Shown here: positions 45,083 to 53,692 of the stretch, piece after piece
Numbering within the stretch: position 1 is the first letter of the stretch
Layout: every line of letters begins with the position of its first letter
Assembly: GCF_900086595.1 (NCBI RefSeq)
Contig: NZ_LT575472.1
Location: 2,243,685 to 2,307,684, forward strand
DNA: 64,000 nt
Direction of reading: 5' to 3'
Origin: Clostridium nigeriense
GTDB lineage: Bacteria > Bacillota > Clostridia > Clostridiales > Clostridiaceae
Notes under the pieces: model-generated
What the model was told of the DNA's origin: nothing
Seen by the model: the letters and a program-made list of their open reading frames with translations, nothing else
Databases searched by the model: none
Position numbers and translations under genes: made by a program

Positions 45083-46114
45083 ATGGGATATAATCTATCA
45101 TTACAAGAAGTTAACGCTTTATTTCAAGACTTAAAAAAAGAATACAAGATTTATGCACCAAAGAGATTCAAGAAACAAGGTAGATACTCAGACACAGACA
45201 TTATAAGATACGATGAAGTTTCTACTGTAGAAGAAATTGAATTTAAAGAAAAGTCAGACTATCCAGTAAAGGAGGTAATAACCCCTATTACTCAAACTCT
45301 TTATTATTTTACAGAGGATGAATTTAGAGAAAGTTCCATAGGTCATAACAAAAAGATATTAATTTTTGCTAGACCTTGTGATATTAATGCACAAAAAAGA
45401 CAAGATATGATTTATCTTCACAATGGTAATTTTGAAGATACCTTCTATAAGAGAATAAGAGAACGTGTTAAATTTATATGTATTGAATGTACTGAAGGAT
45501 TTGATACTTGCTTTTGTGTATCAATGAATAGTAATAAGACAGATGACTATTCTTTAGCAGTAAGATTTAACGAAACATCTTTACTTTTTGATGTTAAAGA
45601 CAATGAATTTACTAAATACTTTAACAATAAAACAAAAGAAGAATTTGAATTAAAATTTATTGAAGAAAATGAAGCAAAGGTAGCAATTCCTGAAATTAAT
45701 GATAAGGAAATATTAATAAAGCTTAAAAATCATCCAATGTGGGATGAATACAACAAAAGATGCCTTGGTTGCGGAAGTTGTACAATAGCTTGTAGTACAT
45801 GTTCTTGCTATACTACGCGTGATATTGTATATGATCCTTTATGTAAAATTGGTGAAAGAAAAAGAATACAAGCATCTTGTCATGTAGATGGTTTTGATGA
45901 AATGGCTGGGGGGCATAATTTCAGAACAACTAAAGCAGATAAGATGAGATATAAAGTTCTCCATAAGATTCATGATTATAAAGCTCAATTTGGAGATGAG
46001 CATATGTGTGTTGGTTGTGGTAGATGTACTGATAGATGTCCTGAACATATTTCAATTACAGCTACAATAAACAAAGTAAATGATGCAGTAAAGGATATTA
46101 TGGAGGGAAAGTAA
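45083..46114 (+). CDS. asrA: Anaerobic sulfite reductase subunit A
   Basis: This 343-aa protein is the electron-transfer iron-sulfur subunit of the dissimilatory-type AsrABC enzyme. The C-terminal half has two 4Fe-4S motif groups: CLGCGSCTIACSTCSCY (about 231-247) and CVGCGRCTDRCPEHI (about 312-326). The N-terminal part has HydB/AsrA-like features including ARPCDINAQKRQDMI. ATG behind a strong GGAGG. It is the first gene of asrA-asrB-asrC; asrB starts one base after its stop codon. Confidence 0.95.
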   Translation: MGYNLSLQEVNALFQDLKKEYKIYAPKRFKKQGRYSDTDIIRYDEVSTVEEIEFKEKSDYPVKEVITPITQTLYYFTEDEFRESSIGHNKKILIFARPCDINAQKRQDMIYLHNGNFEDTFYKRIRERVKFICIECTEGFDTCFCVSMNSNKTDDYSLAVRFNETSLLFDVKDNEFTKYFNNKTKEEFELKFIEENEAKVAIPEINDKEILIKLKNHPMWDEYNKRCLGCGSCTIACSTCSCYTTRDIVYDPLCKIGERKRIQASCHVDGFDEMAGGHNFRTTKADKMRYKVLHKIHDYKAQFGDEHMCVGCGRCTDRCPEHISITATINKVNDAVKDIMEGK

Positions 46115-46115
46115 T

Positions 46116-46910
46116 ATGGAAAACAATATATTAACACCTAAATCATATGAAATTATTAGTGTTACTCATGAAACTAATTTAGAATACACATTTAGAGTTG
46201 CAACGGATATAGTTCCTGAACACGGACAATTCTTACAATTATCTCTTCCTAAGATTGGTGAAGCTCCTATTTCCGTAAGCGGATTTGGACTAGGTTATAT
46301 GGACTTTACAATTAGAGCTGTTGGAAAAGTTACTGATGAACTTTTCAAATTACAACCTGGAGATAAAATTTTCTTAAGAGGAGCATATGGCAAAGGTTGG
46401 CCAGTTGAAAAATTTAAAGATAAAAATTTAGTTATAGTTGCTGGTGGTACAGGAGTTGCCCCTGTAAGAAGTATGATTAATAAATTTTACCTTGAAGAAA
46501 ATTATGTAAAATCCTTAAATTTAATTCTAGGTTTTAAAAATGTAGATGGTATATTATTTAAACCTGAGTTAGATAGATGGAAAGATAAATTTAATACAAT
46601 ATATACACTAGATAATGGAGAAAAAGAAGGCTGGGAACAAGGTCTTGTAACTAAACACTTATCAAAACTTCCTTTAAACTCTTTTGAAGATAACTATGAA
46701 GTTATTATAGTCGGTCCACCAATAATGATGCACTTTACAGCTCTTGAAATGCTAAAACTGGGTGTTTCTGAGGAAAAAATTTGGGTATCCTTTGAAAGAA
46801 AAATGTCTTGTGCCGTTGGTAAATGTGGACATTGCAGAATTGATGAAACTTATGTATGTTTAGAAGGCCCTGTATTTAACTATACTAAGGCTAAATCATT
46901 ATTAGACTAG
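46116..46910 (+). CDS. asrB: Anaerobic sulfite reductase subunit B (FAD/NAD binding)
   Basis: This 264-aa flavin reductase has a ferredoxin-NAD(P)H reductase fold: the FAD strand YTFRVATDIVPEHGQFL, the NAD-binding loop VIVAGGTGVAPVRSM and a C-terminal cluster motif CAVGKCGHCRI plus YVCLEGPVF, giving the four Cys of a 2Fe-2S site. It takes electrons from NADH and passes them through AsrA to AsrC. AsrB-type subunits are related to the dihydroorotate dehydrogenase electron-transfer subunit. Confidence 0.95.
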   Translation: MENNILTPKSYEIISVTHETNLEYTFRVATDIVPEHGQFLQLSLPKIGEAPISVSGFGLGYMDFTIRAVGKVTDELFKLQPGDKIFLRGAYGKGWPVEKFKDKNLVIVAGGTGVAPVRSMINKFYLEENYVKSLNLILGFKNVDGILFKPELDRWKDKFNTIYTLDNGEKEGWEQGLVTKHLSKLPLNSFEDNYEVIIVGPPIMMHFTALEMLKLGVSEEKIWVSFERKMSCAVGKCGHCRIDETYVCLEGPVFNYTKAKSLLD

Positions 46911-46922
46911 GAGGATATTTTA

Positions 46923-47972
46923 ATGAATCACGATATAGATATTAAAAAGGTTAGATTAAATTGTTTTCGTCAATCAAAGGTTCCTGGAGAATTTATGCTT
47001 CAAATGCGTGTACCAGGAGGTCTTGTTAATGCTAAGTATTTAAGTGATATTCAATATATTGCAGAAACTTATGGTAATGGTACTTTTCATATTGGAATGA
47101 GACAAACCTTCAGTATCCCTGGAATTAAATATGAGAATATTCCTTCTGTTAATGAGTATATTTCTAATTATTTAAAAGAAGTTGAAGTTGATGAATGTAA
47201 CTGTAATATGACAGTAGATACAAATGGATATCCAACAATTGGTGCTAGAAATGTTATGGCATGTATAGGTAATTCTCATTGTATAAAAGCAAATGCTAAC
47301 ACTAAAGATTTAGCAAATAAAATAGAAAGCCTAGTTTTTCCTTCTCATTACCATATTAAAGTTTCAGTAGCAGGTTGTCCAAATGATTGTGCTAAGGCTC
47401 ATTTCCAGGACTTTGGTATTATTGGTCAATCTAGAATGATATATCATCCTGAAAGATGTATTGGTTGTGGTGCTTGTGTAAAAGCATGTGAGCATCATGC
47501 AACAAGAGTTTTAAGTTTAAATAAAAATGGACTTGTAGATAAAGATCCATGTTGCTGTGTTGGTTGTGGTGAATGTGTTCTAGCTTGCCCTGCAAGTGCG
47601 TGGACAAGAAGTCCTCAAAAATTCTATAGAGTTGTTATAGGTGGCAGAACAGGAAAACAAACACCTAGAATGGGTAAAACCTTCCTAAACTTTGTTACTG
47701 AAGATGTAGTATTAGGAATGTTTGCAAACTGGCAAAAATTCTCTGCTTGGGCCTTAGATTATAAGCCAGAATATTTACATGGAGGCCACTTAATAGATAG
47801 AGCTGGATATCATAAGTTTAAAGAAATAATTTTAGATGGAGTTGAACTTAATCCTGAAGCTTTAGTTGCTGAAAATATATACTGGGCAGAAACAGAATAT
47901 AGATCAAATATTAATGTTAAACCAATTGAAAAACATAAAACTATAGAATCAAATAGAGAGATTAGAAATTAG
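46923..47972 (+). CDS. asrC: Anaerobic sulfite reductase subunit C (siroheme)
   Basis: This 349-aa catalytic subunit reduces sulfite to sulfide. The siroheme/4Fe-4S ligands are seen in MACIGNSHCIKANANT and SVAGCPNDCAKAHFQDFGI. Two ferredoxin motifs are inserted, CIGCGACVKACEHHAT and CVGCGECVLACPASAW. ATG with AGGAGG. The product H2S explains the black colonies of sulfite-reducing clostridia. The operon ends in a strong hairpin at 47975-48016. Confidence 0.96.
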   Translation: MNHDIDIKKVRLNCFRQSKVPGEFMLQMRVPGGLVNAKYLSDIQYIAETYGNGTFHIGMRQTFSIPGIKYENIPSVNEYISNYLKEVEVDECNCNMTVDTNGYPTIGARNVMACIGNSHCIKANANTKDLANKIESLVFPSHYHIKVSVAGCPNDCAKAHFQDFGIIGQSRMIYHPERCIGCGACVKACEHHATRVLSLNKNGLVDKDPCCCVGCGECVLACPASAWTRSPQKFYRVVIGGRTGKQTPRMGKTFLNFVTEDVVLGMFANWQKFSAWALDYKPEYLHGGHLIDRAGYHKFKEIILDGVELNPEALVAENIYWAETEYRSNINVKPIEKHKTIESNREIRN

Positions 47973-47974
47973 AT

Positions 47975-48016
47975 AAAAGAAAATCTTCCTAAAGATAAGG
48001 AAGATTTTCTTTTTTA
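47975..48016. terminator. Bidirectional terminator between asrC and the CarD-like gene
   Basis: AAAAGAAAATCTTCCT (47975-47990) pairs with AGGAAGATTTTCTTTT (47998-48013), followed by TTTT on the + side and preceded by A on the other. The last bases reach the stop codon of the opposing gene at 48014. Confidence 0.88.
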
Positions 48017-48532
48017 ATAATTTATATATCCGCATACTTTTTGTTCTATTTCCTCACAAGTAGTATTTAATAAAAATGCTAACTCAGAAAAGAGTATGTT
48101 TTGAATTCCTAATAGCATTTTCTTATCTTTCTCATGGAACTTCTTACCGTTGCTTTCTAAAGAAGCTTTTTCTTTCATTAATGTATTTGCTACCTTTGCA
48201 ATTTCTGTACGATTACCATTTTTTATAATCTCATTATAGATTTCAGACCTATCTCTATCTATATCTATCCAATCTATTCCCTCATCTTTAAAAGATTCTA
48301 ATATAACTTTAGCTTCCTCTTGAGTTAATAGTTCTAAAATTGCTACTTTATCGTTATCTACAGGTATACTTATACTTAATTTCTTATCATTCATAGGATG
48401 TAGTATATAGTAATCTTTTTTGATATTTGAAAAATTTTTTTCACATATATCATCTATTTTACAAATTCCATGAGATGAATAAAGAACTAAATCACCTTTT
48501 TTAAACATTTTATTTACTTCATTAATAATCAC
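48014..48532 (-). CDS. CarD/CdnL-TRCF domain transcription regulator
   Basis: This 172-aa protein starts with GTG at 48532, eight bases after GGAGG; a Met eight codons in has no ribosome site. Residues 9-70 (FKKGDLVLYSSHGICKIDDI and onward) are the RNA-polymerase-interacting Tudor-like domain shared with CarD and Mfd. The C-terminal part is helical with DEGIDWIDIDRDRSEIYNEI, the DNA-contact region. CarD-type proteins stabilise promoter open complexes. A CcpA-type box lies 74 nt upstream, so carbon state may control it. Confidence 0.9.
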   Translation of the reverse strand: MIINEVNKMFKKGDLVLYSSHGICKIDDICEKNFSNIKKDYYILHPMNDKKLSISIPVDNDKVAILELLTQEEAKVILESFKDEGIDWIDIDRDRSEIYNEIIKNGNRTEIAKVANTLMKEKASLESNGKKFHEKDKKMLLGIQNILFSELAFLLNTTCEEIEQKVCGYINY

Positions 48533-48605
48533 TTTTATTACCTCCCTATTTTACACTTTAATTTTGCATTCTTAATTTTTATTTTGAGAAATCATCACAA
48601 CACTT

Positions 48606-48620
48606 TTGAAAACGTTTTCT
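48606..48620. promoter_or_regulatory. cre-like (CcpA) box upstream of the CarD-like gene
   Basis: TTGAAAACGTTTTCT at 48606-48620 fits the cre consensus WTGnAAnCGnWnnCW at every fixed position and is almost fully palindromic. A TATAAT-like sequence lies just upstream on the - strand, so CcpA bound here would act as a block near the promoter. Confidence 0.7.
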
Positions 48621-48671
48621 AAAATATATATTATAAACCTAACAATATCTTCCATATATATCATTCTCTCA

Positions 48672-48727
48672 TAAAAAAATTAAGGGATGTAAGCAAAACT
48701 TTTCTCTAAATAACGCTTACCCCCTAC
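48672..48727 (-). terminator. Terminator of the radical SAM operon
   Basis: On the - strand AGGGGGTAAGC pairs with GCTTACATCCCT and is followed by TAATTTTTTT. It lies about 105 nt past the radical SAM stop codon. The rest of 48541-48830 holds the cre box and AT-rich spacer, with no other gene seen. Confidence 0.75.
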
Positions 48728-48830
48728 TTAAAACATATACAATTAAATTATATATAAACCTCTTCTTAACTATATTATAACCAATTAAAATAAATTAATT
48801 CATTATTTATTAAGTTAATATATGCATTCT

Positions 48831-50054
48831 TTATATTCTCTCACCCTTAAGCAATCTATAATATTTAGGAAGCTTATTTTCATTGCATTTATCACATTTT
48901 TTTGCATAGCAGTATGTCTTTGCTTTTCCTAATTTTGTGTGCATCTTATTCCATATATCATTAATATCTTCATTTAATACATTACCAAAAGATTCAGGGA
49001 CAAAGTCACAGGGCATAAAGTTCCCTTCATTATCTATATATGAATGCTGTACTCCTGCTCCACACCCAAACTGTTCTTTTGATTCTATATATGGAAATAC
49101 AGAAGTTTTAGGATAGTCTTTATTTTTATTAAATTCTATATGAAGGTTAATTAGCTTTTTCTTATCTTCTAAATTAAAAATTTCATCCTTATTTACTAGT
49201 AATGCTCCACAAGGAATTGGTTCAAGAATTCTAAGTTCATCTATTCCAACAGTTTTTAAATACATAGCAAGTTTACGTATTTCCTTAGAGTTTAACATTT
49301 CTTTTGTACAAACAGTTTGAGCCATTGTATAAAGCCCAGCTTTTTTAGAATTTTTCATAGCATTTATTGAATTATCATATGCTCCTATATAACCTCTTTT
49401 TTTATCATGACTTTCTTTATATAAACTATCAATACTTATTCCTACGCCAAAAAGTCCTGCTTCCTTTAAAGCTTTTGCTTTTTCATAGCTTAAGGAATAC
49501 CCATTAGAAAACATAAAAGAAATACTTCTACTATCTATAGTAGATATTATTTCTTCTAAATCCTTTCTAAGTAATGGCTCTCCCCCAGTAAAACCTATTA
49601 TTCCCACTCCTAAATTCTGAAGATCTTTTACTATTTTTTTAACTTCATCAGTTGTCATTTCTTTTGAAGTATCATCTTTATCTTTTATAAATCTTTTTGC
49701 ACTACAATGCCAACAATTATACATGCACCTACTAGTAACAGCAATATAAGTTGAAATAGGTGCTAATCTATCACCAGTAGTATGATTAACAAAAAACTCT
49801 TCTCCTTTTCCAGGAACTGCATCTACAATACTTCTATAAGCCCTACTATTTAATGGAGGAAGAAAGGAATTAACAACAAAGTTGCCATTATGAATTATTA
49901 ACCTATCATTTTTTATAACATTACTAGCACACCTAATAATATTTATAGGTTTATAAGCCTTACTTTCTTTAAATTTATTATGTATATAAAATACATTTCT
50001 TCTAACCTCTTTATTTAAGATTGATTTTATAATAGGTTTAAAATTACTTATCAT
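48831..50054 (-). CDS. Radical SAM protein with SPASM-like C-terminus
   Basis: This 407-aa protein has the cluster motif CMYNCWHC (Cys110, Cys114, Cys117) followed by GIIGFTGGEPLLRKDL. The C-terminal part has extra Cys groups, FGCGAGVQHSYIDNEGNFMP-C and CYAKKCDKCNENKL, which fit a SPASM-like domain that binds more clusters and is common in peptide- or cofactor-modifying enzymes. It overlaps the upstream methyltransferase gene by 11 nt, so the two are coupled. No small precursor peptide gene is obvious in the operon. Substrate unknown. Confidence 0.88.
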   Translation of the reverse strand: MISNFKPIIKSILNKEVRRNVFYIHNKFKESKAYKPINIIRCASNVIKNDRLIIHNGNFVVNSFLPPLNSRAYRSIVDAVPGKGEEFFVNHTTGDRLAPISTYIAVTSRCMYNCWHCSAKRFIKDKDDTSKEMTTDEVKKIVKDLQNLGVGIIGFTGGEPLLRKDLEEIISTIDSRSISFMFSNGYSLSYEKAKALKEAGLFGVGISIDSLYKESHDKKRGYIGAYDNSINAMKNSKKAGLYTMAQTVCTKEMLNSKEIRKLAMYLKTVGIDELRILEPIPCGALLVNKDEIFNLEDKKKLINLHIEFNKNKDYPKTSVFPYIESKEQFGCGAGVQHSYIDNEGNFMPCDFVPESFGNVLNEDINDIWNKMHTKLGKAKTYCYAKKCDKCNENKLPKYYRLLKGERI

Positions 50055-50916
50055 TTTTAAAAACCCCCCAAATATATTTATGAGTCATTGTTTTTATACC
50101 ATTACTATTAAGTAAATATATCATATTATCTTTTACCTTATTGATTTTCATATTTACCATGGAATCAAAACCTGCTAAAGCTCCTGTAGATGTGACAAAC
50201 TCTGTCGCCTCTTCTGCACTATTAAAAGTAAATTTATGCTCTCCTAATTTAATCTTTTCTACCAAAAACTTATTTTTTATAAACCACTTTTTAAAGGCTT
50301 TTTCATTCTTAGGATTAGGTAACTCTTTCATTATCTTATTTATATTTCTATAATTTTTTAATACTAAACTAGGATAAACTTTTCTAACCTCTGGTAATGT
50401 ACTTTTTAAATTTACTATTACTGCAAAGTATCCATCTCTTCTTAATACTCTAGATATTTCTTTTATGATTTTTCGTGGATTTTGATATTTAATTGCCCAA
50501 GCACAAATTACTATATCAAAGCTATTGTCATTACAAGATTCTAAAAAAGAAAGCATATCACCTTCAATAAACTTAGTATCAAAGCTACAATTATTTTTTG
50601 CTTCATTTAGCATTCCTTCTGATATATCTACTAGCGTAAATGTAGCTTTCTTAAAAGTTTTATATAAAAACCTACTATTAAAGCCTGTCCCGCAAGCTAA
50701 ATCAAGAATATCCATGTCTTTATCTAGGTAATTATCAGAAGACTTTATAATAAGATTCTGTAACATTTCTTCATTATATTTATGCATTTCCTTAAGAAAT
50801 ACTTCCTCATAATTTTTGCTTACCCTATTATAAGAACTAGCTATATCACTTAAATTAATAAATTTATTACTTAAAAACAGCTTGCAAATTTTTGCTATAC
50901 CATATAATCCTTCCAT
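50044..50916 (-). CDS. Class I SAM-dependent methyltransferase
   Basis: This 290-aa protein has motif I ILDLACGTGFNSRFL (70-84), motif II TLVDISEGMLNEAKN and motif IV FDIVICAWAIKYQNPRKI, the Ubi/UbiE-type (Methyltransf_11) pattern. The N-terminal 30 residues are hydrophobic and may touch the membrane. It lies between another methyltransferase gene and a radical SAM gene with which it overlaps. Target unknown. Confidence 0.88.
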   Translation of the reverse strand: MEGLYGIAKICKLFLSNKFINLSDIASSYNRVSKNYEEVFLKEMHKYNEEMLQNLIIKSSDNYLDKDMDILDLACGTGFNSRFLYKTFKKATFTLVDISEGMLNEAKNNCSFDTKFIEGDMLSFLESCNDNSFDIVICAWAIKYQNPRKIIKEISRVLRRDGYFAVIVNLKSTLPEVRKVYPSLVLKNYRNINKIMKELPNPKNEKAFKKWFIKNKFLVEKIKLGEHKFTFNSAEEATEFVTSTGALAGFDSMVNMKINKVKDNMIYLLNSNGIKTMTHKYIWGVFKNDK

Positions 50917-50936
50917 TGCTCCCCCTAATTAAATAC

Positions 50937-51509
50937 TTATTTTTCTCCTAAGTATATATATTCATATTTTGAAATCCTTATTATTTGACTATTTATAAAA
51001 TATTTAGATGTTAATTCTTTTATTTCATCTATTGAAAGCATTTGTATCTTCTCAAAACAAAGAGTTTCAAAAATAAATATAAGTTTACTTATTAACTTCT
51101 TTTTATCAAAGTCATAAATTAATATCATCCCATCCTTTTTTAATACTCTTTTACACTCTTTTAATGTTTCTTCTTTTTTAATTATATGATGAAAAGAATC
51201 TCTCATTATAATAATGTCTATAGAAGAATCCTCTAAATTAATATTGTGAGAATATCCATTAATAACTTTTAACTCTTTAGATTTTCTTTTTGCTATATTA
51301 GTCATATTTATCTCTGGATCTAATACAGTAACTTTTGCTCCTAAGGATATTAAATTCATTGCTAAGGTACCTGTTCCTCCTCCAATATCTAGAACTTCAT
51401 GGTCTACTATGTTTTTCAAATTATTTATAATTGCTTCATTTTTATCTAAGTTCAATTTTTTCATAAACTTATCATATTGCTTACTATAGTATTTAAATAA
51501 ATAGCTCAT
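50937..51509 (-). CDS. Class I SAM-dependent methyltransferase (short)
   Basis: This 190-aa protein has motif I VLDIGGGTGTLAMNL (39-53), then KVTVLDPEINMTNIAK and DIIIMRDSFHHIIKKEETL, the Methyltransf_11 pattern. It is shorter than its neighbour but complete. ATG with AAGGAG. First gene of the three-gene - strand operon methyltransferase, methyltransferase, radical SAM. Confidence 0.88.
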   Translation of the reverse strand: MSYLFKYYSKQYDKFMKKLNLDKNEAIINNLKNIVDHEVLDIGGGTGTLAMNLISLGAKVTVLDPEINMTNIAKRKSKELKVINGYSHNINLEDSSIDIIIMRDSFHHIIKKEETLKECKRVLKKDGMILIYDFDKKKLISKLIFIFETLCFEKIQMLSIDEIKELTSKYFINSQIIRISKYEYIYLGEK

Positions 51510-51652
51510 ATTATCTCCTTAGATTTATACCTTTATACTATCTTATCAAATTACTCTTACAAATTTTAAATATATTTCTTAAATTTTTCTAAAATATTAT
51601 TTTTTACTTATTTATATCATTATATTTTTTAATAAATATATATACTAATACA

Positions 51653-51682
51653 CAAAAAAATAGTGGAATATAAATTCCACTA
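51653..51682 (-). terminator. Terminator of the 64-aa gene
   Basis: TAGTGGAAT pairs with ATTCCACTA and is followed on the - strand by TTTTTTTGTG. The stem includes the stop codon of the small gene. Confidence 0.8.
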
Positions 51683-51874
51683 TTCATACAAATTATCTTC
51701 TATTATTTTATTAGCGAGAATTCCTATGTTCACTTCTCTAGTGTCCATATAAACATCTATAATTCTATCTACAAGAGTAACTTCTACATATTCTACTTGC
51801 TTTCCATCTTCGTCTATATAGGTTATTATATCATAAGTTATAATTTCATCTTTAAGTGCTTTTTTAGAAATCAT
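51680..51874 (-). CDS. Small hypothetical acidic protein
   Basis: This 64-aa protein starts with ATG and a GGAGGAAAA site. It is acidic and beta-rich in the middle (ITYIDEDGKQVEYVEVTLVD), with no membrane segment or Cys. I do not recognise the family. It has its own terminator, so it is a real small gene by context, probably monocistronic. Confidence 0.7.
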   Translation of the reverse strand: MISKKALKDEIITYDIITYIDEDGKQVEYVEVTLVDRIIDVYMDTREVNIGILANKIIEDNLYE

Positions 51875-51953
51875 TTATTTTCCTCCATAATATTTCTTCA
51901 CTATATTTTAGCAAAGACTTTATATTATGTCTATTTATAAATTGTATATTATA

Positions 51954-51985
51954 TAAAAAATAGACAGGCATCTGCCTATCTATTT
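51954..51985 (-). terminator. Terminator after the 103-aa gene
   Basis: On the - strand AGATAGGCA pairs with TGCCTGTCT around a GA loop, followed by ATTTTTTATA. Confidence 0.78.
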
Positions 51986-52287
51986 TTAACCTTATTTAAT
52001 AGTTCTTCGTAAATATTATGTGGTAATATTGCTGCTTTTCCATTGCCATAAAATGCAACATCATCAATAGCAAGCCATCTACTTTTTTGCCCATAAGTAA
52101 AATTTAAAATACAATTTCCTCCTAAGGCCTTTACTTTAATAGCCATATCCCTTTTTACATCATTTAAATTCTTTAACTGAGCTCCAACTTTAAAACTTAA
52201 ATCGCATTTAACGTCACCTAAAATACTTGCCTCTTTATTACTTCCTTCAATAAAGACTATATTATCATATAAAGTAGTATAGGCCAT
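51976..52287 (-). CDS. Hypothetical protein (103 aa)
   Basis: This soluble protein, with YTTLYDNIVFIEGSNKEASI at the start and KVKALGGNCILNFTYGQ in the middle, resembles the heavy-metal-binding-like YbjQ/DUF74-type strand pattern, but I cannot assign it firmly. Its ATG overlaps the stop codon of the DUF4177 gene by one base (TAATG), so the two are coupled. It ends at a terminator. Confidence 0.72.
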   Translation of the reverse strand: MAYTTLYDNIVFIEGSNKEASILGDVKCDLSFKVGAQLKNLNDVKRDMAIKVKALGGNCILNFTYGQKSRWLAIDDVAFYGNGKAAILPHNIYEELLNKVKNR

Positions 52288-52481
52288 TAATCTTCTTCCC
52301 TTTCCATAATTGCAATAAACTCTTGTCTGCTACCACCAAAGGATGCAATATCTGCAGTAGCAGCAGCTTTTAATTCCCATCCTTGATCTGCATATGCGTT
52401 TAAAGCATCTTCTAATTTTTGTGGATCAAACTTTCCTGAAAACCACTTATCTTTTTGACTAAGAATTTTATATTTTTTCAT
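52287..52481 (-). CDS. DUF4177 family protein
   Basis: This is 64 aa from the ATG at 52481, which follows GGAGGGATAAAA; the longer frame has a Met six codons earlier that includes the ribosome site. The sequence MKKYKILSQKDKWFSGKFD and LNAYADQGWELKAAATADI has the DUF4177 pattern (KY..l...d....GKFD...LE..lN..a..GWEl). Function unknown; first gene of a two-gene operon. Confidence 0.85.
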   Translation of the reverse strand: MKKYKILSQKDKWFSGKFDPQKLEDALNAYADQGWELKAAATADIASFGGSRQEFIAIMEREED

Positions 52482-52588
52482 TTTTATCCCTCCAACCACA
52501 CTTATTAGTTATATTATTTATACCTTTAATTTATATACTTTCCTTTTAAAAATATTCCTAATTTTTTTTGTTTAATTATAAAAATAAT

Positions 52589-52617
52589 AATTGGTGCTAT
52601 TAAAAATAACACCAATT
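52589..52617 (-). terminator. Terminator after the ABC-2 exporter operon
   Basis: TTGGTGCTATT pairs with AATAACACCAA and is followed on the - strand by TTATTATTTTTATAAT, just past the permease stop codon at 52622. Confidence 0.8.
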
Positions 52618-52621
52618 ACAT

Positions 52622-53692
52622 TTACTCTTTTACATAATCTCTTAATTTAAAGCTTCCTGCTGTAAATAAGACAGCTGACATAAGAATTATTATTATAATA
52701 GGAAGAACAATTGACTCATTATTTATTATTTTTCCAAGCCATGAAAATGGGGATATAATGCTTAAATAAACTAAATAATCTGGAACATTAACAAACTCTC
52801 TTAAAACATTCCCTATTATTCCAAGTCCAAAGGATACTAAACCGAATATCACCACTGCTAAACTTGCTATAGTTTGGTTTTTTAACCACCTAGTAGCTGC
52901 AACTATTGTTGCTGTAGTCATTAAACTACATAAAATTATTGTAAGAATTCCATTAAAGAAATTATAGTTCTCTATCTTAAAAAGCTTAATAGATATAAAC
53001 AATGTTATTGAGCTCATCAAGCTTTGTAATACAAATGCTGATAAATATAGAGATCCTAAAATAGTTTTATCAGAATTTCCTGTTGATATTGTTCGTTTTA
53101 ATACTTTTTGTGTTCTTAATTTAATTATGTCATCAGTTAATATAGATCCACCTATAAGCATAAAATAGCATATCATAAGAACTGTCATATAAAAATCTGA
53201 TGTGTTATTTTTATTGTTCTCCACTATAATTGCTTCTACTGAATTTTTACTAAGTCCTATATTTAAATGTTCCTCTAGAAATTTATTTATACTTTCAGTT
53301 ATTATATTTTCAGCTATGATTGATCCCATTCCTGATTCAACACTATATGCTTTTATTTTAGGAGTTCTTCCTATATTTATATTATCTTCAAAATTTTCAT
53401 CTAAAACATATATAACAGCAAGCTTTTTATCTCTTAATCTATCATAACTATCTTCTATATTTCCTTCTAAATTTTCAACTTCGTATTTCTCAGATAGATT
53501 ATCTATTATTTTTTCTGAATACTTGCCAGGTGACTTATTAATTATTCCTATTTTCCCCAAGGAATTTTCCTGAGACATAGGGCCTACTACCCCAAACAAA
53601 ACAACCATAGGAAGAAGTAAGCTCATAAAAAATATTGCAGGATTCTTTAATATTCTCTTTAAATTTATTATAGTTAATCTTATTAAACGCAT
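52622..53692 (-). CDS. ABC-2 type transporter permease (second)
   Basis: This 356-aa protein has one membrane segment near the N-terminus (about 17-37), a large outside domain (about 45-165) and five segments near the C-terminus, the ABC-2/YhgE-like exporter layout. It overlaps the first permease gene by 10 nt. With that permease and the ATPase upstream it probably forms an efflux pump controlled by the two-component system further upstream. Confidence 0.9.
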   Translation of the reverse strand: MRLIRLTIINLKRILKNPAIFFMSLLLPMVVLFGVVGPMSQENSLGKIGIINKSPGKYSEKIIDNLSEKYEVENLEGNIEDSYDRLRDKKLAVIYVLDENFEDNINIGRTPKIKAYSVESGMGSIIAENIITESINKFLEEHLNIGLSKNSVEAIIVENNKNNTSDFYMTVLMICYFMLIGGSILTDDIIKLRTQKVLKRTISTGNSDKTILGSLYLSAFVLQSLMSSITLFISIKLFKIENYNFFNGILTIILCSLMTTATIVAATRWLKNQTIASLAVVIFGLVSFGLGIIGNVLREFVNVPDYLVYLSIISPFSWLGKIINNESIVLPIIIIILMSAVLFTAGSFKLRDYVKE

